NCBI RefSeq assembly: GCF_014287875.1
Contig: NZ_JACOPN010000003.1
Coordinates: 124,001-188,000 of the forward strand
From: Flintibacter faecis
GTDB taxonomy: Bacteria; Bacillota; Clostridia; Oscillospirales; Oscillospiraceae
Direction of reading: 5' to 3'
DNA length: 64,000 nucleotides
Shown one piece after another: positions 43,508 to 50,167 of this stretch (its first letter is position 1; each line of letters opens with the position of its first letter). Below the pieces are notes generated by a model. That model was not told the origin of the DNA, did no database searches, and saw only the letters and a program-made list of their open reading frames with translations. A program made the position numbers and the translations under genes.

Positions 43508-44350
43508 TTATTCTCCTTTTTGAACTGGAATTTGTATCTGTGTAATAAAGCTCTCCGGGTCCTTTGTCAAGGAAATGCTCACCACAGCAAATTCCAAAGA
43601 ATCTCCGCATATGTTCCATCCCTGCTTTTCAATAAAGTCATAAAGCTTTTGATAGCTTCGGTGAATGGTACCATATGGCCCGCAGTGAACACATGTTGCA
43701 AACTTGCCTTGCTCTATGCACACGACCTCCCGGCTTCCCTTTACCACTTCAGCATTCGATTCAATAAAAAAACCAATACTGTTATAAACATGGAAATCTC
43801 TGTTTTGAAGATTTTCCTTATGTATTTGCAGTACAATTTCACCGTGCTGCGCCATATGCGTAGCATAACGTGAACGAATATATGATTCATAAACTACTTT
43901 AATGTAGTGGTACAAATCTTTTATCTCAAAGTTGATTGGGATTGCATATTGAAACCGTGTCGGTTCTTCCACGACTTCGCATTTTTGATACTCCGCCGCG
44001 TATTTTGCAATATGGAGATTTTGCAAAATACGATCATTTCTAGATTCCAGTTGGTTCAGTTGCTCTATCTGTTTATGGATCAACTCTTTCGTCTTTATTA
44101 GGTTTTTTTCTAACGAGTTCATATCCATGGACGAGCTATAACGCTGAACGCTCTCAAGGGAAAAATTCAGCCGCTTCAGCTGCATAATCATCGACAAGCA
44201 AAAAAACTGCTCATAGTCATAATATCTGTAGTTGTTCTCTTTATCAACATAGTTCGGCTTAAACAGCCCGATCTTATCATAATACCGCAATGTCTGGTTT
44301 GATATTCCAAACAATCTGGACAACTCTGAAACAGTATACTTCTCTTTCAA
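43508..44350 (-). CDS. MerR-family regulator with GyrI-like effector domain
   Basis: About 280 aa. The N-terminal MerR HTH reads YTVSELSRLFGISNQTLRYYDKIG with the wing NNYRYYDYEQF. A coiled-coil dimer helix covers about 75-118. The C-terminal half (about 130-275) resembles GyrI/BmrR-type small-molecule binding domains (CVHCGPYGTIHRSYQKLYDFIEKQGW). A TTG at 44350 is the likely start. In-frame codons up to 44416 are possible. It lies upstream of and parallel to the nitrilase/YjiH pair and is its probable activator. Confidence 0.85.
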   Translation of the reverse strand: MKEKYTVSELSRLFGISNQTLRYYDKIGLFKPNYVDKENNYRYYDYEQFFCLSMIMQLKRLNFSLESVQRYSSSMDMNSLEKNLIKTKELIHKQIEQLNQLESRNDRILQNLHIAKYAAEYQKCEVVEEPTRFQYAIPINFEIKDLYHYIKVVYESYIRSRYATHMAQHGEIVLQIHKENLQNRDFHVYNSIGFFIESNAEVVKGSREVVCIEQGKFATCVHCGPYGTIHRSYQKLYDFIEKQGWNICGDSLEFAVVSISLTKDPESFITQIQIPVQKGE

Positions 44351-44439
44351 TGCATTCCCACCATTCTGCACTTTTGGTTTTGTTATAATCCTACCCTGAC
44401 ACATCCACACTGTCAATCTCTAGAGCACCGGTTTTTATT

Positions 44440-44700
44440 TTAAATACTCAGTCTCCGCCGCAGCTCCCGCACCTGGTCCCGGCTGATGGGCAAAACGGTG
44501 TCCTCCCCCCGCACTCGCAGGGCAAAGCCGTTGCCCGTCCACGGGAAGATGCTGTCTACATATTTTAAGTGGACCAGGCTGGTCTTGTGGATCCGATAGA
44601 ACTGTTCCCCCTCCAGCCGGGTCTCATACTCCCCCAGGGGGGTGCCGTCGTTATACTGTTTGCCGAAGATGGTGTGGATGACGCAGCCCCGGCGCTCCCT
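44440..44700 (-). pseudogene. LytTR DNA-binding domain remnant
   Basis: About 85 codons without a start read as the C-terminus of a LytTR response regulator: FYRIHKTSLVHLKYVDSIFP, then a core ending LPISRDQVRELRRRLSI and stop. No receiver domain lies upstream, and the region runs into the next gene's promoter. This accounts for most of the 44351-44779 gap. Confidence 0.6.
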
Positions 44701-44712
44701 TTTCCGTCTCTC

Positions 44713-44741
44713 TTGTCCTCACTTTACTCGTCTGCTATACT
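44713..44741 (+). promoter_or_regulatory. Promoter of the gamma-glutamyltransferase gene
   Basis: TTGTCC (44713-44718), 17 bp, then TATACT (44736-44741), 39 bp before the ATG. Confidence 0.65.
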
Positions 44742-44779
44742 AAAACTATCCAATCAAATTAAGAAGGGATGACTGCCCT

Positions 44780-46408
44780 ATGCTCAACTTCGACCCGCTC
44801 ACTTACCGCTATTCCTCCCGCCGCAACGTGGTCTATGCCAAAAAGGCCGTGGCCTGTACCTCTGTCCCTCTGGGGGCCCAGATCGGTCTGGACATGATGA
44901 AGTCCGGCGGCAACGCCGTGGATGCCGCCGTGGCCATGGCCGCCGCCATGCCCCTGCTGGAGCCCACGGGCAACGGCCTGGGCTCGGACTGCTTCGCCCT
45001 GGTATGGATAGAAAAAGATCAAAAGCTCTATGGCTTAAACGCCAGCGGCGTGGCACCCATGGCCCTCTCCGCCGACAAGGTCCGGGAACTGGGCTTTGAC
45101 CAGGTGCCCAAGGAGGGCTGGCTGCCCACTATGGTCCCCGGGGCCCCCGCCGGCTGGGCCGCCCTGAACAGCCGCTTCGGCACCAAGCCCCTGGCCGAGC
45201 TGTTCGCCCCCGCCGTCTCCTACGCCCGGGAGGGCTATCCCGTGCCGGTGAATGTGGCCCGCCAGTGGAGCAAAGACAGCCGCCGCATCGCCAAGGCCAT
45301 GGAGACCGACCCCGCCCCCCACGCATACTGGTGGAAGAGCTTTATGAAGCCCGACGGCACCCCCTATGCCGCCGGAGACCTCTTCCGGTTCCCCGACTAC
45401 GCCGACACGTTAGAGGAGTTGGCCGCCACCGGCTGCGAGAGCTATTACCGGGGCAGACTGATGGAGCGCCTCGTGGCCTTCTCCCAAAAGACGGGGGGCT
45501 ATTTCTGCCGGGAGGACTTTGAAACCTATCACCCGGACTGGGTGGAGCCCATCACCCAGAACTATCGGGGCTATACCGTGTGCGAGATCCCGCCCAACGG
45601 CCATGGCATCACCGTGCTCATGGCCCTGGGCATTCTGGATGGGATGACCATGCCGGAAAACCGGGAGAGCGCCGAGCACTATCACAAGGTGATGGAGGCC
45701 ATCAAGCTGGCCTTTGCCGACACCAAGACCTATGTGGCCGACCCCCGGTATATGAAGACCACGGTGGAGCAGCTGCTCAGCCCCGGCTATCTGGCCGCCC
45801 GCCGGGCGCTCATTTCCGACAAGGCCCTGGAGCCCAAGGCCGGGGACCCCCGCTGCGGCGGCACCATCTATCTGTGTACCGCCGATGAAGGGGGCAACAT
45901 GGTCTCCTTCATCCAGAGCAACTACACCGCCTTCGGCTCCGGCGTGGCCATCCCCGGCACGGCCATCTCCCTGCAGAACCGGGGGGCCAACTTCTCCCTG
46001 GACCCCGCCAGTGACAACTGTCTGGCCGGGGGCAAAAAGTCCTATCACACCATCATCCCCGGCTTTTTGCTGAAGGACGGCCGGGCGGTGGGGCCCTTCG
46101 GAGTGATGGGGGCCTTTATGCAGCCCCAGGGCCAGACGGAGGTCATCATCAACACCCTGGACTATCACATGAACCCGCAGGAGGCCCTGGATGCCCCCCG
46201 CATCCAGTGGATCGGCGGCAAAAAGCTCCAGCTGGAGCGGGAGGCCGGCGAGGACATCGCCCAACAGCTGCGCTCCATGGGCCACCAGGTGGAGCTCATC
46301 GACGACCGCATCGCTATGGGCCGGGGGCAGATCATCTGGCGGTGTGAAAACGGCACTCTCATCGCCGGGACCGAGCCCCGCTGTGACGGCGCGGTGGCCG
46401 CCTGTTAA
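44780..46408 (+). CDS. Gamma-glutamyltransferase family Ntn-hydrolase
   Basis: A 542-aa protein of the GGT family, made as a proenzyme that self-cleaves before a threonine. Here that is probably T in CGGTIYLCTADEGG near residue 368. The large subunit has SGGNAVDAAVAMAAAMPLLEP, and the small subunit has GSGVAIPGTAISLQNRGANFS. There is no signal peptide, unlike secreted GGTs, so a cytoplasmic hydrolase or transferase for gamma-glutamyl compounds is likely. The classic TTHF motif is replaced by TIYL. It is monocistronic. Confidence 0.88.
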   Translation: MLNFDPLTYRYSSRRNVVYAKKAVACTSVPLGAQIGLDMMKSGGNAVDAAVAMAAAMPLLEPTGNGLGSDCFALVWIEKDQKLYGLNASGVAPMALSADKVRELGFDQVPKEGWLPTMVPGAPAGWAALNSRFGTKPLAELFAPAVSYAREGYPVPVNVARQWSKDSRRIAKAMETDPAPHAYWWKSFMKPDGTPYAAGDLFRFPDYADTLEELAATGCESYYRGRLMERLVAFSQKTGGYFCREDFETYHPDWVEPITQNYRGYTVCEIPPNGHGITVLMALGILDGMTMPENRESAEHYHKVMEAIKLAFADTKTYVADPRYMKTTVEQLLSPGYLAARRALISDKALEPKAGDPRCGGTIYLCTADEGGNMVSFIQSNYTAFGSGVAIPGTAISLQNRGANFSLDPASDNCLAGGKKSYHTIIPGFLLKDGRAVGPFGVMGAFMQPQGQTEVIINTLDYHMNPQEALDAPRIQWIGGKKLQLEREAGEDIAQQLRSMGHQVELIDDRIAMGRGQIIWRCENGTLIAGTEPRCDGAVAAC

Positions 46409-46424
46409 CAGGTCACAAGCGTGA

Positions 46425-46464
46425 AAAAGCACCTCTGCCTGTTTCGTCAGGCAGAGGTGCTTTT
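46425..46464. terminator. Bidirectional terminator between ggt and purF
   Basis: A perfect 17-bp stem (AAAAGCACCTCTGCCTG and complement) with a TTTCGT loop. Confidence 0.85.
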
Positions 46465-46478
46465 CCTTGGCCTTTCGG

Positions 46479-47900
46479 TCAATCCTCAGAGCCGTCCACG
46501 GGGATGGGATAGTGCTCGGTAAAGCAGCCCTCGCAGAAGCCGCACCGGGCGTTGGGGGCCAGCTTCTGCAGGTTGTCCAGGGACAGAAAGTCCAGGCTGT
46601 CCGCCCCGGTCATGTCCCGGATCTCGTCAATGGAGTGGTGGCAGGCGATGAGCCGATCCTTATCCGGGATGTCGGTGCCGAAGTAGCAGGGGGAGATAAA
46701 GGGCGGGGCGGATACCCGCATGTGGACCTCTGTGGCCCCCGCCTCCCGCAGCAGGGCGATGATCTGACTGCAGGTAGTCCCCCGGACGATGGAGTCGTCC
46801 ACCATGACCACCCGCTTGCCCTCCACCTCGCTGCGCAGGGCAGACAGCTTGATGCGCACCGCCTGTTCCCGGCTCTGCTGGTCGGGGGTGATGAAGGTAC
46901 GGCCCACATAGCGGTTTTTCACAAAGCCCATCACGTTGGGCAGGCCGCTCTCTAAGGCATAGCCCCGGGCGGCATCCAGGCCGGAGTCGGGCACCCCCAC
47001 CACCACGTCGGCGGGGACGGGGTTCTGTCGGGCCAGCAGACGGCCCGCATTCACTCGGGCCTGGTGGACCGACTGCCCGGCGATGATGGAGTCGGGGCGG
47101 GCAAAATAGATGTACTCAAAGATACACATATGGGACTTGCCCCGGCAGTTGTCCCGGATGGACTGGACCCGGCCGTCCTGGACCACCACCACCTCGCCGG
47201 GCTCCAGCTCCCGCTCCACTCTGCCGCCCACGGCCTCGATGGCGCAGGACTCCGAGGCAAAGAGGATGGCCTGGCCCTTCCGGCCCATGCACAAAGGCCG
47301 GAAGCCCCAGGGGTCCCGGCAGGCGATGAGCTTTTGGGGCGACATGACCAGCAGAGAGAAGGCCCCCCGGAGCTTAGATGCCGCCTGGCACACCGCCTCC
47401 TCCACGCTGGCGCAGCGCAGCCGCGCCTGGGCGATGGCATAAGCGATGAGCTCCGAGTCGCTGGTGGTGTGGAAAATGGCCCCCTGATACTCAAACTTCT
47501 GCCGCAGCTGGTCTACGCCCACCAGGTTGCCGTTGTGGACCACCGCCAAAGTGCCCTTCACATATTTGATGGTCAGGGGCTGAGCGTTCTCCCGCTCCCT
47601 GGCCCCGGTGGTGGCATAGCGCACATGGCCCACGGCCATGGTCCCATTCAGCCGCTGAAGGGTCTGTTTGTCAAACACCTCGCTGACCAGGCCCACATCC
47701 TTATAAAAGGACTGCTCCCGGTCGTTGATGGTGGCGATGCCGCAGGCCTCCTGTCCCCGGTGCTGCAGGGCATACAGCCCGTAATAGGTGGTCTGGGCGC
47801 AGCCCCCCGCCGGATCATAGATGCCGAACACGCCGCACTCCTCGTGCAGGCCCATGTCCGGCCTGTCCCACTCCAGTTCCGTCTCTGCTCTGTCTGCCAT
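46479..47900 (-). CDS. purF: Amidophosphoribosyltransferase
   Basis: It catalyses the first step of purine synthesis: PRPP plus glutamine to phosphoribosylamine. The 473-aa protein has an N-terminal propeptide ending before C22 in LHEECGVFGIYD (Ntn glutaminase nucleophile) and a PRPP loop VVMVDDSIVRGTT. The cysteines CRGKSHMC and ARCGFCEGC are consistent with the Fe-S-containing Bacillus-type enzyme. It stands alone rather than in a pur operon. The leader contains a terminator-like hairpin. Confidence 0.95.
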   Translation of the reverse strand: MADRAETELEWDRPDMGLHEECGVFGIYDPAGGCAQTTYYGLYALQHRGQEACGIATINDREQSFYKDVGLVSEVFDKQTLQRLNGTMAVGHVRYATTGARERENAQPLTIKYVKGTLAVVHNGNLVGVDQLRQKFEYQGAIFHTTSDSELIAYAIAQARLRCASVEEAVCQAASKLRGAFSLLVMSPQKLIACRDPWGFRPLCMGRKGQAILFASESCAIEAVGGRVERELEPGEVVVVQDGRVQSIRDNCRGKSHMCIFEYIYFARPDSIIAGQSVHQARVNAGRLLARQNPVPADVVVGVPDSGLDAARGYALESGLPNVMGFVKNRYVGRTFITPDQQSREQAVRIKLSALRSEVEGKRVVMVDDSIVRGTTCSQIIALLREAGATEVHMRVSAPPFISPCYFGTDIPDKDRLIACHHSIDEIRDMTGADSLDFLSLDNLQKLAPNARCGFCEGCFTEHYPIPVDGSED

Positions 47901-47929
47901 TTCCGCGCCGCTCCTTTCTCATTTGCGCC

Positions 47930-47966
47930 AAAAAAAGCGCAACGACACCCTTGTCCAGGCGTCGTT
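47930..47966 (-). promoter_or_regulatory. Putative purF leader attenuator
   Basis: The minus-strand leader forms AACGACGCC/GGTGTCGTT (one G-U pair), followed by GCGCTTTTTTT, an intrinsic-terminator layout. It lies within about 10 bases of the predicted start site and before the ATG. Confidence 0.45.
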
Positions 47967-47979
47967 GTCCGTACAAAGT

Positions 47980-48009
47980 ATTATACTACGGTTTCCCATC
48001 CTCTCGCAA
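47980..48009 (-). promoter_or_regulatory. purF promoter
   Basis: TTGCGA (48004-48009), 18 bp, then TATAAT (47980-47985) on the minus strand. Confidence 0.6.
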
Positions 48010-48114
48010 TAAAAAACCAGAGCGCAAACCCGATGATATGCGCCCCGGTATTGCAGGATTTTTCTGTGGGATTTTCACAAGGCGGGAAAAAGGGCTACCC
48101 AACGGGGAAAAAAT

Positions 48115-48148
48115 ATGGTAACATAACTGTTGACAGTTATGTTACCAT
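48115..48148. repeat. 34-bp near-perfect palindrome between purF and nrdR
   Basis: Two 15-bp arms (ATGGTAACATAACTG and complement) surround a TTGA loop. The minus strand continues ATATTTTTT. It could be a protein-binding operator, a weak terminator or a small insertion scar. The rest of 47901-48282 holds only the promoters noted. Confidence 0.6.
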
Positions 48149-48227
48149 TTATTTAAGCCGTTTTTCTCCAGGCTTCGCCCGGAACCGAAAAACATGGCGT
48201 GTTATACCATTCCGCTTTGCTTCATCG

Positions 48228-48233
48228 TATAAT
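48228..48233 (+). promoter_or_regulatory. -10 of nrdR
   Basis: TATAAT lies 49 bp before the nrdR ATG, and the -35 is weak. AGGAGG precedes the ATG. Confidence 0.45.
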
Positions 48234-48282
48234 TTTTCCTGTAATGTCCCGTCTCACTCACCGCTCCTAGGAGGTAATTGCC

Positions 48283-48738
48283 ATGAGATGTCCCTTCTGT
48301 GCCCACCCTGAAAGCAAGGTCATCGACTCCCGCCCCGCGGACGAAGGTGCCAGCATTCGCCGCCGCCGGGAATGCCTGGCCTGTCACAAGCGATTCACCA
48401 CCTATGAGACCATGGAGAGCCTGCCTTTGATGGTGGTAAAAAAGGACGGCAGCCGCCAGAGCTTCGACCGGAATAAGGTCCTGGGCGGCCTGATCCGGGC
48501 CTGTGAAAAGCGCCCGGTGAGCTATGCCACCCTGGAGGCCATCGTCAACGACATCGAGCAGACCCTGCAGAGCCAGATGGACCGGGAAGTCCGCTCCGCC
48601 CAGATCGGCGAGCTGGTCATGGACCGGCTGAAAAAGGTGGACGAGGTGTCCTACGTCCGCTTCGCCTCTGTCTACCGCCAGTTCAAGGACATCAACACCT
48701 TCCTAGACGAGCTGAACAAGCTGCTGGAGGATAAATAA
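48283..48738 (+). CDS. nrdR: Ribonucleotide reductase regulator NrdR
   Basis: A 151-aa repressor of ribonucleotide reductase genes. The zinc ribbon [18 protein letters not shown] ... [16 protein letters not shown] supplies the four cysteines. The ATP-cone domain (about 47-138) includes [20 protein letters not shown], which senses ATP/dATP. Length and sequence are typical. A GC-rich terminator follows. Confidence 0.97.
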   Translation: MRCPFCAHPESKVIDSRPADEGASIRRRRECLACHKRFTTYETMESLPLMVVKKDGSRQSFDRNKVLGGLIRACEKRPVSYATLEAIVNDIEQTLQSQMDREVRSAQIGELVMDRLKKVDEVSYVRFASVYRQFKDINTFLDELNKLLEDK

Positions 48739-48746
48739 GCATCCCT

Positions 48747-48785
48747 GCCGCGAGGAGCCAACCGGTTCCCCGCGGCCTATTTTTT
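48747..48785 (+). terminator. nrdR terminator
   Basis: The stem GCCGCG...CGCGGC is followed by TATTTTTTT. Confidence 0.75.
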
Positions 48786-48823
48786 TCTCCGTCCGCATAA
48801 GCTTTGGGACGGAGGTGAGGGCT

Positions 48824-50167
48824 ATGTCCTGGGTGGGCACGTTGGCTGACATGCTGTGGGAGCCCTGGCTGCTGGGGCTGTTTTTATTCACGGGGCTGGT
48901 CTACTCCCTGGGCTCCGGCTTTTTTCAGCTGTTCGGTCTGCCCCTCTGGCTGCGGGCCACCTTGGGCGGACTGCTCCGCCGACAGCGAGGGAAAAAAAGC
49001 GGGCTGTCCCCGCTCCAGGCCCTGGCCACCGCCCTGGCCTCCACCATGGGCACGGGCTCCATCGCCGGGGTGGCCACCGCTTTGACCCTGGGCGGGCCGG
49101 GGGCGGTGTTCTGGATGTGGGTGTCCGCGCTGCTTGGCATGATGACCGGCTTTGGGGAAAAGCTGCTGTCCGTCCGCTTTCAGCGCCCAGCCCCGGGAGG
49201 CGGAATGCAGGGCGGGCCCATGTTCTATCTCCGGGACGGCTTGGGCTGGAAGGGAGCCGCCCTGTGGTTTACCCTGGCCTGTCTCCCCGCCACCCTGGCC
49301 GGGGGCGATCTGGTCCAGTCCTCCTCCATCGCCCAGGCATTAGAGTCCAGCTTCGCCCTGCCCCGGCTGGGTACGGGACTGGTCACCGCCGCCCTGGCCG
49401 CCCTGGTGCTGATGGGCGGGGTGGGGCGCATCGCCCGGGTGTCCGCCGCCCTGGTGCCCGCCATGGCCCTGCTCTATCTGGGGGCCGGGGGCTGGGTGCT
49501 GCTGTGCCGGGCCGATGCCCTGCCCGGGGCTTTTCAGCTGATTTTTTCCTGTGCCCTGTCCCCCCGGGCCGCCGCGGGCGGCGGGGCGGGCTGGACGGTG
49601 GCCTCCGCTCTGCGCTATGGGGTGGCCCGGGGGGTGTTCACCAACGAGGCGGGCCTGGGCCCCTCCGCCATGGCCCACGGAGCCGCTGCCCACGCCTGTC
49701 CCGTCCGGCAGGGCTTTTGGGGGATGTTCGAGGTAGCGCTGGCCACCCTGCTGGTCTGCTCCGTCACCGCTCTGGTCATTCTGGTCAGCGGAGTGTGGCA
49801 GCCCGGCTCGCCGGGGGCCCTCACCGGAGCTCCCCTCACCGCCGCGGCCTTCTCCTCGGTGCTGGGGCCGGCGGGAAGCCGGACGGTGTCCCTGTGCCTG
49901 CTGCTGTTCGCCTTCTCCTCCATCCTGGGCTGGAGCTATTACGGCCAGCAGTGTCTGCGCTATCTCACCGGGGATGATCGCCTGCTGCCCCTCTACCGGG
50001 CCCTGTTTCTGCTGTGCATCCCCCTGGGGGCTGTGTGGGAGAGCGGCGTGGTGTGGGAGCTGGTGGACCTGTGCAACGCCCTGATGGCCCTGCCCAATCT
50101 GCTGGGGCTCATCGCGCTGGCCCCCAAGGCGCTGGGTACGTTAAACGCCGTTGAAAAAGCCGTCTAA
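48824..50167 (+). CDS. AGCS-family amino acid:cation symporter
   Basis: A 447-aa sodium:alanine/glycine symporter homologue with about 10-11 helices. ASTMGTGSIAGVATALTLGGPGAVFWMW and GGGMQGGPMFYL are the AGCS signatures, and the GVFTNEAGLGPSAMAHGAA segment is also typical. The ATG at 48824 follows GGAGGTGAG. The last 27 bases overlap the convergent ECF gene. Confidence 0.9.
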   Translation: MSWVGTLADMLWEPWLLGLFLFTGLVYSLGSGFFQLFGLPLWLRATLGGLLRRQRGKKSGLSPLQALATALASTMGTGSIAGVATALTLGGPGAVFWMWVSALLGMMTGFGEKLLSVRFQRPAPGGGMQGGPMFYLRDGLGWKGAALWFTLACLPATLAGGDLVQSSSIAQALESSFALPRLGTGLVTAALAALVLMGGVGRIARVSAALVPAMALLYLGAGGWVLLCRADALPGAFQLIFSCALSPRAAAGGGAGWTVASALRYGVARGVFTNEAGLGPSAMAHGAAAHACPVRQGFWGMFEVALATLLVCSVTALVILVSGVWQPGSPGALTGAPLTAAAFSSVLGPAGSRTVSLCLLLFAFSSILGWSYYGQQCLRYLTGDDRLLPLYRALFLLCIPLGAVWESGVVWELVDLCNALMALPNLLGLIALAPKALGTLNAVEKAV

